From: Lachnospiraceae bacterium
GTDB lineage: Bacteria > Bacillota > Clostridia > Lachnospirales > Lachnospiraceae
Direction: 5' to 3'
Length of the DNA: 54,657 nucleotides
Assembly: GCA_024695665.1 (NCBI GenBank)
Contig: JAILHT010000089.1
Span: 1-54,657, forward strand
Shown here: piece after piece, positions 44,184-52,819 of the stretch
Layout of the letters: each line of letters begins with the position of its first letter
Numbering within the stretch: position 1 is the stretch's first letter
Notes under the pieces: generated by a model
The model's input: the letters and a program-made list of their open reading frames with translations, nothing else
Databases searched by the model: none
Told to the model about the DNA's origin: nothing
Program-made: the position numbers and the translations under genes

Positions 44184-46223
44184 ATGAGTTTTTTATTGAA
44201 CGATGACAGAATAATAATGGGAACCGATTATTATCCGGAGCATTGGGACAGAAGCCTCTGGGATGACGATCTCGACAGAATGAAAGCGATGGGTATCGAG
44301 TTCATCCGTGTTGCGGAGTTCTCATGGAACAAATTTGAGCCTCGAGAAGGGGATTATACCTGGGATTTTTTTGATGAATTCCTTGATCTTTGTCTCAAAA
44401 AAGATATGAAGGTTATCTTTTGTACGCCGACAGCCACACCGCCGGCATGGCTTACGGACAAGTATCCGGAAGTTCTAAATGCAAGGCAGGACGGTGTGCT
44501 TTACAGACATGGAGCGAGAAGACATTACAATTACAATTCGACGGTTTATCAGAAGTTTGTAAAAAATATAGTGAGAAGAATGGCTGAGCATTATGCGAAA
44601 CATGAGGCCATTATCGGATGGCAGATCGACAATGAGATAAACTGTGAGAAGAATGAATTCTACTCTGAGAGTGACACATATGCCTTCAGAGATTTCCTGA
44701 AGGAAAAGTACGGATCAATCGACAATCTGAACAAGGCATGGGGATGTGCTTTCTGGAATCAGACCTATACAGCATGGGGTGAAGTTTATGTGCCCAGAAC
44801 TACTTTGAGTGACAGCACAAACCCTCATGAGGTGCTCGATTACAAGAGATTTGTGTCGGACAGCGCCTGCCGTTTTGCAAAGATGCAGAGCGATATTTTG
44901 AGGGAATATATAAAGCCGGATGATTTTATCACGACAAACGGACTTTTCGACGACCTTGACAACCGGAGAATGGCGAAGGAGAGTCTCGATTTCATAACAT
45001 ATGATTCATATCCGAACATGGCCTACGGAGTTGATTCACATTTCCTTGCAAATACCGATCTTAAGGACAGAATGTGGTGTTTGCTTCAGGATGAGGTCAG
45101 AGCCGTGAAGGGTACATATGGAATCATGGAGCAGCAGTCCGGAGCGCATGGATGGAACAATGCTATGGCGGCGCCGACGCCAAAACCGGGGCAGCTCACC
45201 CTCTGGACAATGCAGAGCCTGGGACATGGTGCGGATTTCGTCTGCTATTTCAGATGGAGAACTTCAACGATAGGAACCGAGATTTATTGGCACGGAATCC
45301 TTGATTACAGCGGAAGGGATAACAGAAGAAAGAAGGAACTTGAGAGAGTTCATGATATGTTTGAAAACCTTTCGGAGGTGGCAGGATCCAAGTACAATGC
45401 AAAGGTTGGTATAATAGAGACTTATGACAACAAGTTCGACGCTGAACTTGACGCATGGCATCAGAAGATGGAGCAGTGCAGTAAAATTGGAATATATGAG
45501 GCGTCGCAGTTCACACATACCCCATTGGATTTTGTTTATCTTAACGAGGATGTGAGCGCGAAAGATCTCAAAAAGTATAAGGTTCTTTTCTATCCTCACG
45601 CTGTGATAATGACCGAGGAAGAGGCAAAGGTTTTGAAGGATTACGTGAACGACGGAGGAACCCTTGTTTTCGGATGTAGGGCAGGTCAGAAGAAGGAGAG
45701 CGGAATATGTACACAAGAGCTTCTCCCGGGACTTGTAAGAGACCTCTGTGGAACGGATGTCACCGAGTACACACTTGTCGGACCGGATGAGAAGAGATAT
45801 GTCAACTGGGACGGAAAGAAGATAGAAGCCGCTGTGTTTAATGATGAGCTTCATGCCATAGGTGACGGCAAGGTCCTTGCAACCTATGAAGACTGTTATT
45901 ATGCCGGTAGCGGGGCTCTTGTCGAAAATCATTACGGAAAAGGAAGAACTTTTTACTTCGGAGGAGCATTCACAAAGGATACCGCAGTGGCATTTTTTGA
46001 AAAACTGGATGTCATAAATCCGTGCGGTAAGCTTCTTGAACTTCCTGAGGAATGTGAACTTTGTGTCAGAACAAAGGGCGATACGGATTATATGTTTGTC
46101 CTAAACTACAGTGACAAGGAGCAGCAGATAAAGCTGCACAGAGAATTTTTAGATCTCTGCACAGGAAGGGTTATGAATGGAGATACAGTCTTAAAACCTT
46201 ATGAGGCAGTGGTTTTGAAATAG
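44184..46223 (+). CDS. Beta-galactosidase (GH42)
   Basis: This 679-residue cytoplasmic enzyme (no signal peptide) has a GH42 TIM barrel (about 10-390) with GTDYYPEHWDRSLW at the start, ATPPAWL, acid/base E151 in GWQIDNEIN and nucleophile E316 in GIMEQQSG. A trimerisation domain (about 400-600) and a small C-terminal beta domain follow. GH42 enzymes hydrolyse galacto-oligosaccharides and plant galactan fragments more often than lactose. It ends the LacI-controlled import operon and would split the imported sugar. A terminator follows. Confidence 0.95.
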   Translation: MSFLLNDDRIIMGTDYYPEHWDRSLWDDDLDRMKAMGIEFIRVAEFSWNKFEPREGDYTWDFFDEFLDLCLKKDMKVIFCTPTATPPAWLTDKYPEVLNARQDGVLYRHGARRHYNYNSTVYQKFVKNIVRRMAEHYAKHEAIIGWQIDNEINCEKNEFYSESDTYAFRDFLKEKYGSIDNLNKAWGCAFWNQTYTAWGEVYVPRTTLSDSTNPHEVLDYKRFVSDSACRFAKMQSDILREYIKPDDFITTNGLFDDLDNRRMAKESLDFITYDSYPNMAYGVDSHFLANTDLKDRMWCLLQDEVRAVKGTYGIMEQQSGAHGWNNAMAAPTPKPGQLTLWTMQSLGHGADFVCYFRWRTSTIGTEIYWHGILDYSGRDNRRKKELERVHDMFENLSEVAGSKYNAKVGIIETYDNKFDAELDAWHQKMEQCSKIGIYEASQFTHTPLDFVYLNEDVSAKDLKKYKVLFYPHAVIMTEEEAKVLKDYVNDGGTLVFGCRAGQKKESGICTQELLPGLVRDLCGTDVTEYTLVGPDEKRYVNWDGKKIEAAVFNDELHAIGDGKVLATYEDCYYAGSGALVENHYGKGRTFYFGGAFTKDTAVAFFEKLDVINPCGKLLELPEECELCVRTKGDTDYMFVLNYSDKEQQIKLHREFLDLCTGRVMNGDTVLKPYEAVVLK

Positions 46224-46259
46224 TGTAAAACCCCAACGCAACAATTCTTATATAAGGTT

Positions 46260-46294
46260 CGCCGGCAGATTATCTGTCGGCGGATCTTTATTTT
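46260..46294 (+). terminator. Intrinsic terminator after the GH42 operon
   Basis: CGCCGGCAGA (46260-46269) pairs with TCTGTCGGCG (46273-46282) over 10 bp with one G-U pair. A T-rich but interrupted tail (GATCTTTATTTT) follows. Confidence 0.8.
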
Positions 46295-46320
46295 GCCTAA
46301 GTTTACAATCTTTATAAAAA

Positions 46321-46349
46321 TTTATAAGTTTAAATCCTATGTATATGAT
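46321..46349 (+). promoter_or_regulatory. Possible promoter of the redox module
   Basis: TTTATA (46321-46326), a 17-nt spacer and TATGAT (46344-46349). The -35 match is moderate (4 of 6). The position just upstream of the GGGGGA ribosome-binding site leaves a leader of about 24 nt. Confidence 0.4.
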
Positions 46350-46379
46350 ATGATTCTTGAGGAAAAGGGGGAATCATAT

Positions 46380-47015
46380 ATGAAGAAAATATCTTTAGTT
46401 GCTTTAGCTGCAGTGGTTGTATTTGTTATATTGGGGATCATTATATCAACAAGTTCCTTACGGAATGCAAAAAAAGAACCTGCGGAATCGGAGGCAGTGG
46501 CATCGGAAGCGGAAGAAACCGAGCTTTCCGAGACTGAGACAGAAGTTACAGAAACGGCAGATACAGAAGATACAGAGACAGATGACGCGAGCGGTATATC
46601 TTTTTCAACCGCCGATCTCGACGGAAATACAGTGACATCCGATATTTTTAAGGATTATGACGTGACGCTCGTACATGTATGGGCAACATACTGCGGACCT
46701 TGTATTGCAGAGATGGGAAATTATGCCACTCTCTATGAGAATCTGCCTGACAATACGAATATTATAGGACTTGTCATAGATGTAAACGAGGGAGACGATT
46801 ACAATGTGGACAGTGCAAAAAGCATATTGGAGGATGCGAATGCCTCATTCACAAATCTCAGACTGAACGAAGAACTTTACGAGGTTATTTCGAATATTCA
46901 GTACGTACCGTCTTCTTTTTTTGTTGACAGTGAGGGAAATATAATCGGAGATATACTCGAAGGAAAAGGATTTGACGAGACCAACAACAAGCTTTCAGAA
47001 CTTACGGAGCAGTGA
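46380..47015 (+). CDS. Membrane-anchored TlpA-family thioredoxin-like protein
   Basis: This 211-residue protein has an N-terminal membrane anchor (about 4-24) and a Glu/Thr/Ser-rich extracellular tether (about 30-72). A TlpA/ResA-type thioredoxin fold follows with active-site C105-G-P-C108 (WATYCGPC) and the cis-Pro region VPSSFFV. It should work outside the membrane as a disulfide reductase. I start at ATG 46380, with AAGGGGG eight nt upstream. The next two genes, a CXXC micro-protein and a polyferredoxin, follow with 1-nt spacing and an ATGA overlap, so the three probably form one electron-transfer module. The substrate is unknown. Confidence 0.9.
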   Translation: MKKISLVALAAVVVFVILGIIISTSSLRNAKKEPAESEAVASEAEETELSETETEVTETADTEDTETDDASGISFSTADLDGNTVTSDIFKDYDVTLVHVWATYCGPCIAEMGNYATLYENLPDNTNIIGLVIDVNEGDDYNVDSAKSILEDANASFTNLRLNEELYEVISNIQYVPSSFFVDSEGNIIGDILEGKGFDETNNKLSELTEQ

Positions 47016-47016
47016 T

Positions 47017-47163
47017 ATGAGCAGAGATAAGAGAGGTGTATACAGAGCGGTAATCATTCTCGTCGCGGTAGCATTTATAGCAATCGGACTTTTTGGGAAC
47101 GAGTTTTTTGATGTCATGTCAAAAGGCGTAATGATCTGTTTGGAGTGTATGGGTATAGGATGA
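47017..47163 (+). CDS. CD1871A-family CXXC micro-protein
   Basis: This 48-residue protein has a basic N-terminus (SRDKRGVYR), one membrane helix (about 9-26, AVIILVAVAFIAIGLFG) and a C-terminal ICLECMGIG with the CXXC pair. This is the pattern of the CD1871A family named after a Clostridioides difficile protein; its role is not known. GGAG lies seven nt before ATG 47017, and its stop overlaps the start of the polyferredoxin gene (ATGA). Its position between an extracellular thioredoxin and a membrane iron-sulfur protein suggests that it relays electrons or thiols across the membrane; that is inference. Confidence 0.85.
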   Translation: MSRDKRGVYRAVIILVAVAFIAIGLFGNEFFDVMSKGVMICLECMGIG

Positions 47164-47984
47164 TCACAAAAAGAAAGTATACGCAGCTTTTGGCTGCCGT
47201 AATTTTGAATTCAAATTTTAACGGATTTTTGACCGGAAGGATATATAAAGGAGACTTGAAGGGAGTATGCGCACCCGGGCTCAATTGCTATTCGTGTCCC
47301 GGGGCATTGGCATCGTGCCCGCTTGGGAGCCTTCAGAGCGCTCTGGTCAAGCCGTCATTTAAATTTCCTTTCTATATTGCAGGCACTTTACTTTTGTTCG
47401 GAGTTCTTTTCGGAAGAATGATATGCTCATTTTTGTGTCCGTTCGGATTCCTTCAGGAACTTTTATATAAGATACCTCTGCCGAAGATAAAGAAAAACAG
47501 ATTCACAAGGATATTGTCATATCTCAAATACCTCATTTTGGCAGTGTTTGTCATAGGAATACCGCTAGTTAATCTTGCTCCGGGATTTTGTAAATACATC
47601 TGCCCGGCGGGAACACTTGAGGCAGGGATACCGCTGACACTGGCAGATCAAAATCTGAGAGCGCAGATAGGTTTTCTATTCTCATGGAAGGTATTTGTGC
47701 TTGTGGTTTTTATATGTGTTTGCGCGATGGTCTACAGAGGATTCTGCAGGTTTGTATGCCCTCTTGGAGCGATATATTCTTTTTTCAATTACACATCATT
47801 TTTCGGTGTGGAGGTTGAAAAAGACAAGTGCACGGGATGCAATGCCTGTGTGAAATATTGCAAAATGGATGTATTAAAAGTAGGTGACAGAGAGTGTATC
47901 AGCTGTGGTGAATGCAGGGTGGTTTGTAAAAATAAGGCAATCCGTTACAAAAATCCTCTTGATAATTTTGTTAGGAAACATTAA
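47160..47984 (+). CDS. Membrane polyferredoxin (NapH/NosR-like 4Fe-4S protein)
   Basis: This 274-residue membrane protein has about five hydrophobic segments and four Cys-Pro motifs at membrane borders: CYSCPGALASCPLG, CSFLCPFG, CKYICPAG and CRFVCPLG. Its C-terminal domain holds two [4Fe-4S] clusters, CTGCNACVKYCK and CISCGECRVVCK. It should take electrons from a cytoplasmic donor and pass them through the membrane. I use ATG 47160, which overlaps the micro-protein stop; GTG 47145 is possible. Together with the two upstream genes it resembles a CcdA/DsbD-like reductive pathway built from iron-sulfur clusters, but no direct evidence is in the sequence. Confidence 0.9.
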   Translation: MITKRKYTQLLAAVILNSNFNGFLTGRIYKGDLKGVCAPGLNCYSCPGALASCPLGSLQSALVKPSFKFPFYIAGTLLLFGVLFGRMICSFLCPFGFLQELLYKIPLPKIKKNRFTRILSYLKYLILAVFVIGIPLVNLAPGFCKYICPAGTLEAGIPLTLADQNLRAQIGFLFSWKVFVLVVFICVCAMVYRGFCRFVCPLGAIYSFFNYTSFFGVEVEKDKCTGCNACVKYCKMDVLKVGDRECISCGECRVVCKNKAIRYKNPLDNFVRKH

Positions 47985-48050
47985 AGTATCTGTTAAGAAT
48001 TTTTTTGTATAAAAATGCAAATGAAATAATACGGAAAGGAATTACGTGAA

Positions 48051-49088
48051 ATGGAAAAGAAAAACATCGATTGGTCAAATCTCGGTTTTGCATATATGAA
48101 AACCGATAAGCGTTATGTGGCTAATTATACAGCCGAGGCAGGAAAGTGGGACGATGGCGCAATAGTTGACGACGATAAGATCGTCATGAGCGAGGATGCA
48201 GGTGTGCTTCACTATTCACAGTCAGCTTTTGAGGGCCTTAAGGCTTATACAACTAAAGACGGACATATAGTTACATTCCGCCCTGATTTAAACGGTGAGA
48301 GACTGCAGCAGTCATGCGAGGGACTTGAGATTCCAAAGCTTTCTGTAGAGCAGTTTGTGGATTCCATTCATAAGGTTGTCGAGGCAAATGCCGCTTGGGT
48401 ACCACCTTTTGGAACAGGAGCAACCTTGTATGTAAGACCTTTTGTTTTCGGAATAAGCCCTGTTATCGGAGTTAAGCCGGCAGACGATTATCAGTACAGA
48501 GTATTTACCACTCCGGTCGGACCTTACTTCAAGGGTGGCGCTAAGCCTATCTATGTAAGAATCAGCGACTTTGACCGTGCGGCACCTCACGGAACCGGAA
48601 ATATCAAGGCCGGACTCAACTATGCGATGAGCCTTCATGCAATAGTTGACGCACACAACAACGGATTCGCAGAGAATATCTACCTCGATCCTGCAACAAG
48701 AACAAAGATTGAGGAGACAGGCGGAGCCAACATACTCTTTATCGATGAGGACGATACACTTGTAATACCAAAATCAAATTCAATACTTCCTTCAATAACA
48801 AGAAGAAGTCTTGCATTTGTTGCAGAGCACTACCTCGGCATGAAAGTGACCGAGAGAGAGGTTTATCTCGACGAGGTTAAGAAGGGCAACTTCAAGGAGG
48901 TTGGTCTCTGTGGAACAGCGGCAGTTATCTCTCCTGTAGGAAAGATCAATGACCACGGAACAGATATAAATATCGCTTCCGGAATGGACGAGATGGGACC
49001 ATGGATGACAAAACTCCGCTCAACTCTTCTTGGAATTCAGGAGGGTGAGATTGAAGCACCTGAAGGATGGATTCACAGAATTATGTAA
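48051..49088 (+). CDS. ilvE: Branched-chain amino acid aminotransferase
   Basis: This 345-residue PLP enzyme (class IV fold) makes leucine, isoleucine and valine from their keto acids. The PLP lysine is K186 in GNIKAGLNYAMSL. Also visible are QSAFEGLKAY, RPDLNGERL, YLDPATRTKIEETGGAN and the phosphate-site GTAAVISPV. GGAAAGGA precedes the ATG. It is a single gene with its own terminator. Genes for a branched-chain amino acid exporter (azlCD) lie 2 kb downstream, after a MATE and a NUDIX gene. Confidence 0.96.
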   Translation: MEKKNIDWSNLGFAYMKTDKRYVANYTAEAGKWDDGAIVDDDKIVMSEDAGVLHYSQSAFEGLKAYTTKDGHIVTFRPDLNGERLQQSCEGLEIPKLSVEQFVDSIHKVVEANAAWVPPFGTGATLYVRPFVFGISPVIGVKPADDYQYRVFTTPVGPYFKGGAKPIYVRISDFDRAAPHGTGNIKAGLNYAMSLHAIVDAHNNGFAENIYLDPATRTKIEETGGANILFIDEDDTLVIPKSNSILPSITRRSLAFVAEHYLGMKVTEREVYLDEVKKGNFKEVGLCGTAAVISPVGKINDHGTDINIASGMDEMGPWMTKLRSTLLGIQEGEIEAPEGWIHRIM

Positions 49089-49108
49089 TTTAGACAAAAA
49101 AGATTTTG

Positions 49109-49142
49109 GAGCTTCGGACAAAGTGTTCGAAGCTCTTTTTTT
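49109..49142 (+). terminator. Intrinsic terminator of ilvE
   Basis: A 12-bp stem, GAGCTTCGGACA (49109-49120) with TGTTCGAAGCTC (49124-49135), has one G-U pair and loop AAG, followed by seven T. Confidence 0.93.
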
Positions 49143-49160
49143 GCTTTAGAATGAGAATTT

Positions 49161-49192
49161 GCCACCCCAAAAACAGCATAGGTGGGGATGGC
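49161..49192. repeat. GC-rich inverted repeat ahead of the MATE gene
   Basis: GCCACCCCA (49161-49169) pairs with TGGGG and TGGC (49083+100 offset, i.e. 49183-49192) over nine bp with a single bulged A. No T-run follows, so it is not a normal terminator. A TTGACT box starts at the next base (49193), but I could not find a matching -10 that leaves the ribosome-binding site (49221-49226) within the transcript. Confidence 0.45.
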
Positions 49193-49232
49193 TTGACTTA
49201 TCATATATCATATAGATATAGGGGGATATTAT

Positions 49233-50588
49233 ATGAGCGAAACAAAAGTATCGACAAATCTCACGGAGGGAAAACTTGCACCGGCATTACTTGCTTTTTC
49301 CGTTCCGTTTCTTTTATCGACTCTCTTGCAGACATTATACGGAACCGTTGACACGCTGACCGTCGGAAATTTTGCCACGACTGGAAGTGTATCGGCTGTT
49401 GCGACAGGCGCAGAGGTGTTAAGCATCTTCACATTTTTGGCTTACGGTTTGTCAAACGGATCGACTATTCTGCTGGGACAGAGTATCGGTGCGAAAGACC
49501 ATAAGAGGGCGGCGAAGCTCGTCGGAAATACAATAATAGACTTTGCTGTCATAAGCGTTGTATTTATGTTGCTTTTGCTCTTTCTGTATCCTACGGCGCT
49601 CGACCTTTTGAACATACCGGAGGAAGCAAAGGCTGAGGCTTACAGATATTGCAAAATATGCAGCTTCGGAATTCCTCTCATAGTCGGATACAATACGGTC
49701 GGAGCTATGCTTAGAGCTATGGGAGACAGCAAGAGTCCGCTTCTTTTTGTATCTATCGCCTGCGTTATAAACGTGTTCGGAGATCTGTTTTTGACAGGTG
49801 TTATGGGCATGGGCGCAGCCGGAGTTGCGATAGCGACTGTGTGCGCACAGGGTGTGAGTTTTATTTTCAGTTTGATATTTATCATGAAGAGAGGGCTTGG
49901 ATTTGAATTTCATGTCTCGGACATACGATATGACGGTCATACGACCGCGCAGATTTTTAAGGTCGGTGTTCCGATGGGACTTCAGAGTATCCTTATAAAC
50001 TTAAGCTTTCTTTTCATAACATCTATAATAAATGCTATGGGTGTAACAGCCAGTGCTGCCATGGGAATAGGAGACAAGATAGTAAATTTCGCCTTTCTCC
50101 CACAGAACTCAATCGGAGCGGCTCTCGCTGTTGTTGTAGCCCAGAATATAGGCGCAAAGAAAGCGGATCGAGCAATCAGTGCGGTAAAACTCGGGATAAT
50201 GTTCTGTGTTCCTATAGAGACAGTGTTTTTGCTCTTTTGTCAGTTTTTGCCGGATGTTCTTCCGTCACTCTTTTCAAACGATGCGGAGGTTATTCATATG
50301 GCAGGTATGTATATGAGGGCATACAGCATTGATGCGGTTCTCACCTCGCTCACTTTCTGCCTGTCCGGTCTTTTGAACGGTTGCGGAAAGACGACGCAGA
50401 ATATGGTACAGAATCTTATCTCAACTTTCTTGGGAAGGGTTCCTGCGACATATCTTTTGAGCAGACTGCCGAACACAAACCTGTTTTTGATCGGAATGGC
50501 AGCGCCTGCGTCCACGATCATGAGCGTTATCATGCTCGGCGTTTATATAGGACTTGGATATTGGAAAAAAGGATTGAGTGAGACTTAG
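49233..50588 (+). CDS. MATE-family multidrug efflux transporter
   Basis: This 451-residue inner-membrane transporter has about twelve hydrophobic helices in two halves. It shows ALLAFSVPFLLSTLLQTLYG at the start, the polar LGQSIGAKDHKRA loop and its mate NIGAKKADRAISA in the second half, which is the MATE duplication pattern. It exports cationic compounds using a Na+ or H+ gradient; the substrate is unknown. GGGGGA precedes the ATG. The NUDIX gene follows 3 nt after its stop. Confidence 0.93.
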   Translation: MSETKVSTNLTEGKLAPALLAFSVPFLLSTLLQTLYGTVDTLTVGNFATTGSVSAVATGAEVLSIFTFLAYGLSNGSTILLGQSIGAKDHKRAAKLVGNTIIDFAVISVVFMLLLLFLYPTALDLLNIPEEAKAEAYRYCKICSFGIPLIVGYNTVGAMLRAMGDSKSPLLFVSIACVINVFGDLFLTGVMGMGAAGVAIATVCAQGVSFIFSLIFIMKRGLGFEFHVSDIRYDGHTTAQIFKVGVPMGLQSILINLSFLFITSIINAMGVTASAAMGIGDKIVNFAFLPQNSIGAALAVVVAQNIGAKKADRAISAVKLGIMFCVPIETVFLLFCQFLPDVLPSLFSNDAEVIHMAGMYMRAYSIDAVLTSLTFCLSGLLNGCGKTTQNMVQNLISTFLGRVPATYLLSRLPNTNLFLIGMAAPASTIMSVIMLGVYIGLGYWKKGLSET

Positions 50589-50591
50589 AAG

Positions 50592-51062
50592 ATGAATCAG
50601 ATTTTTACTACGCTTTGTTATATTGAAAATGAGGGAAAATATCTTATGCTCCACCGAACAAAAAAAGAGGTGGACATAAACAAGGACAAATATATCGGTG
50701 TCGGGGGTCACGTTGAGCAGGGTGAGGCACCGGATGAGTGCATTTTTAGAGAGGTCAGGGAAGAGACAGGGCTTACCATGAAAAATGCAAGGCTCAGAGG
50801 GCTTATAACTTTCGTTATAGATGACCTCGACGAGTACACGTTCCTTTATACATGTGATTCCTTTGAGGGTGATATGATTGAGTGCGATGAGGGTGACCTC
50901 GTCTGGGTAGAGAAGGAAAAGATCTTTGATCTTCCTCTGTGGGAGGGGGATAAAATTTTTTTTAAGCTGCTCGATGAGAGAGAGGACGTATTTGAGCTCA
51001 AACTTGTATATTTAAACAATGTTCTTACCGAAGCAAAGCTTGATGGCAGGAAGTTGATGTAA
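50592..51062 (+). CDS. NUDIX hydrolase (MutT/8-oxo-dGTPase-like)
   Basis: This 156-residue enzyme has a complete Nudix box at residues 39-61 (G39, E45, R53-E54, E57-E58, G60). The lead-in TLCYIENEGKYLMLHRTKKE and KYIGVGGHVEQGE are as in the 8-oxo-dGTP diphosphatase group, which cleans oxidised nucleotides. The exact substrate cannot be fixed from the sequence. It is co-directional with, and 3 nt after, the MATE gene, although its own ribosome-binding site is weak, so translational coupling is likely. Confidence 0.9.
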   Translation: MNQIFTTLCYIENEGKYLMLHRTKKEVDINKDKYIGVGGHVEQGEAPDECIFREVREETGLTMKNARLRGLITFVIDDLDEYTFLYTCDSFEGDMIECDEGDLVWVEKEKIFDLPLWEGDKIFFKLLDEREDVFELKLVYLNNVLTEAKLDGRKLM

Positions 51063-51077
51063 TAATCAAAAGTTTAC

Positions 51078-51105
51078 TTGCATAAAGTTTCATTAAATAT
51101 ATAAT
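51078..51105 (+). promoter_or_regulatory. Sigma-A promoter for azlCD
   Basis: TTGCAT (51078-51083), a 16-nt spacer and TATAAT (51100-51105). The predicted start near 51112 leaves about 39 nt of leader before azlC. Confidence 0.75.
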
Positions 51106-51150
51106 AATTCTTGTCGCTTTATGAATTATTGGATTGGATAAGTTTTGATA

Positions 51151-51864
51151 ATGGATAAGAAAACATTGATATATAAAGGTCTCCGCGACGGCCTGCCAAT
51201 TGGGTTGGGATATTATGCGGTGGCCTTTTCTTTGGGAATAATTGCGGAAAAAGCAAATATAGCTGCTTGGCTCGGATTTCTGTCCAGTTTTTTTACGAGG
51301 GCATCGGCGGGAGAGTACGGTGGGTACACGGTTATTCTGGCGGATTCGGGATATTATGAGATGATTCTCATGTGCCTTATAACAAATCTGAGATATCTCC
51401 TCATGAACACAGCGTTGAGCCAGAGATTCTCACCGCAGACAGGAATGGTTCACAGACTGCTTGTTGGAAGTTGCTGCACGGATGAGATATTCGGAATAGC
51501 AATCGCGGAGATAGGCTACGTTCAGCCTCTCTATATCTACACGGCGGCGATCCTGTCGGGCATTATGTGGGGAATGGGAACAATGAGCGGAATTGTCGCA
51601 GGGTCTGTTTTGCCGACAAATGTAGTTGCGGCGCTTAGCGTTGCTCTGTATGGAATGTTCCTTGCGATAGTGATTCCTGTGGCAAAGAGGGATAAGGCAG
51701 TCGCAATTGCGATAATCGTAAGCTTTGCGGCAAGTTATATTGCGTCAAACCTTCCTGTGATAGGGGAGATGAGCTCCGGAATAAGAATCATCATTTTGAC
51801 TGTGATTATCTCTGCCGCAGCTGCGATAATCAAACCGGTGGAATTTGACAAAGAGGAAAAATGA
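51151..51864 (+). CDS. azlC: Branched-chain amino acid exporter, large subunit AzlC
   Basis: This 237-residue membrane protein has five to seven hydrophobic segments with family motifs GLPIGLGYYAVAFSLGI near the N-terminus, TRASAGEYGG and RYLLMNTALSQRF. With AzlD it exports branched-chain amino acids, first seen through azaleucine resistance in Bacillus. I use ATG 51151; a TTG two codons upstream is possible. The ribosome-binding site is weak (GGATAAG). It has its own promoter, and azlD starts 4 nt after its stop. Confidence 0.93.
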   Translation: MDKKTLIYKGLRDGLPIGLGYYAVAFSLGIIAEKANIAAWLGFLSSFFTRASAGEYGGYTVILADSGYYEMILMCLITNLRYLLMNTALSQRFSPQTGMVHRLLVGSCCTDEIFGIAIAEIGYVQPLYIYTAAILSGIMWGMGTMSGIVAGSVLPTNVVAALSVALYGMFLAIVIPVAKRDKAVAIAIIVSFAASYIASNLPVIGEMSSGIRIIILTVIISAAAAIIKPVEFDKEEK

Positions 51865-51868
51865 TATT

Positions 51869-52180
51869 ATGCACAGCACGGTAATTTATATAATCATAAT
51901 GATTTTGACAACAAATTTTATAAGGATTTTGCCGCTGACTCTTATAAGAGGTCAGATAAAGAACAGATTTATCCAGAGTTTCCTTTACTATGTTCCATAT
52001 GTTACGTTATCTGTTATGACCTTCCCGGCAATCATCGAAGCGAGTGGTTCCGCATTTGCCGGCACGCTTGCTCTCATTTTGGGAATAGCTGCCGCCTGGT
52101 TTGGACTTGGACTTTTTCCGGTTGCAGTTATTTGTTGTGTGACGGTTTTTGTGACACAGATGATAGGAATATGGCTTTAA
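51869..52180 (+). CDS. azlD: Branched-chain amino acid exporter, small subunit AzlD
   Basis: This 103-residue protein is almost fully hydrophobic with four helices. It has NFIRILPLTLIRG and FLYYVPYVTLSVMTFPAI, the AzlD signature. I start at ATG 51869; an in-frame start inside azlC (51845) would add eight polar residues. The length matches the family. It is tightly linked to azlC and works as one complex with it. Confidence 0.92.
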   Translation: MHSTVIYIIIMILTTNFIRILPLTLIRGQIKNRFIQSFLYYVPYVTLSVMTFPAIIEASGSAFAGTLALILGIAAAWFGLGLFPVAVICCVTVFVTQMIGIWL

Positions 52181-52198
52181 ATTCTTTAAAAATAGGTG

Positions 52199-52204
52199 TA
52201 TAAT
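52199..52204 (+). promoter_or_regulatory. Probable -10 box for the HD-domain gene
   Basis: A perfect TATAAT lies 18 nt after the azlD stop; the -35 region is poor. The start near 52211 fits translation from ATG 52277 and excludes the longer reading from 52196. Confidence 0.5.
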
Positions 52205-52276
52205 GTTAATGTATGTAGTTTGTTAACAGCTTTAGTTCCCATATATAGGGATGCAGACAGTAGGTTAGGTAATACA

Positions 52277-52810
52277 ATGGCAATAAAACTTACAGTAGAC
52301 AAACACGAGATCAACGATGAGATTGAGAGAATCGGAAAGGATATTCTCGCATCGGACATTTTTAAAAGATCTTTTTTGCAGGATCATCACTTCAGCTCAT
52401 CGGTCGGAGAACATCAGATACATGTGGCAAGAATGAGTTATTTTTTGGCGGAGGTATTTGAGAAGGCCGGAGCAAGCGTAGACAAGGAGAAGCTTGTAAA
52501 GGCAGCATTGTGCCACGATCTTGGTATTTTAGGAAGGGATCATCGTTTTAAGAGCGGACCGGACTGTATACATTCACATCCGCTGAATTCAGTTGAGGAG
52601 GCTAAACTTCTGATAGATGATATAGATGATGTGATATGCGATACAATAGCAACACATATGTGGCCTTTGACTTTCAGAAGGCCAAAGTATATTGAAGGAT
52701 ATATAATTACACTTGCGGATAAGATAAGTGCTGTTCAGGAAACAACATTTCCATGGTACAAAAAGAAGTGGCGCGAGCTTGATATATTGTTGAATTACGG
52801 AATAGAGTAA
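52277..52810 (+). CDS. HD-domain phosphohydrolase (second HD gene)
   Basis: This 177-residue protein has the HD metal site: His in GEHQIHVARM, H-D in ALCHDLGILGRDH, later TIATHMWPL and the closing Asp in TLADKISAVQE. The short length and the CIHSHPLNSVEEA segment resemble the small HD proteins annotated as HD superfamily phosphohydrolases in clostridia. The substrate is unknown. I start at ATG 52277 because the promoter -10 box lies at 52199. A terminator follows directly. Confidence 0.88.
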   Translation: MAIKLTVDKHEINDEIERIGKDILASDIFKRSFLQDHHFSSSVGEHQIHVARMSYFLAEVFEKAGASVDKEKLVKAALCHDLGILGRDHRFKSGPDCIHSHPLNSVEEAKLLIDDIDDVICDTIATHMWPLTFRRPKYIEGYIITLADKISAVQETTFPWYKKKWRELDILLNYGIE

Positions 52811-52819
52811 CGACATTAA

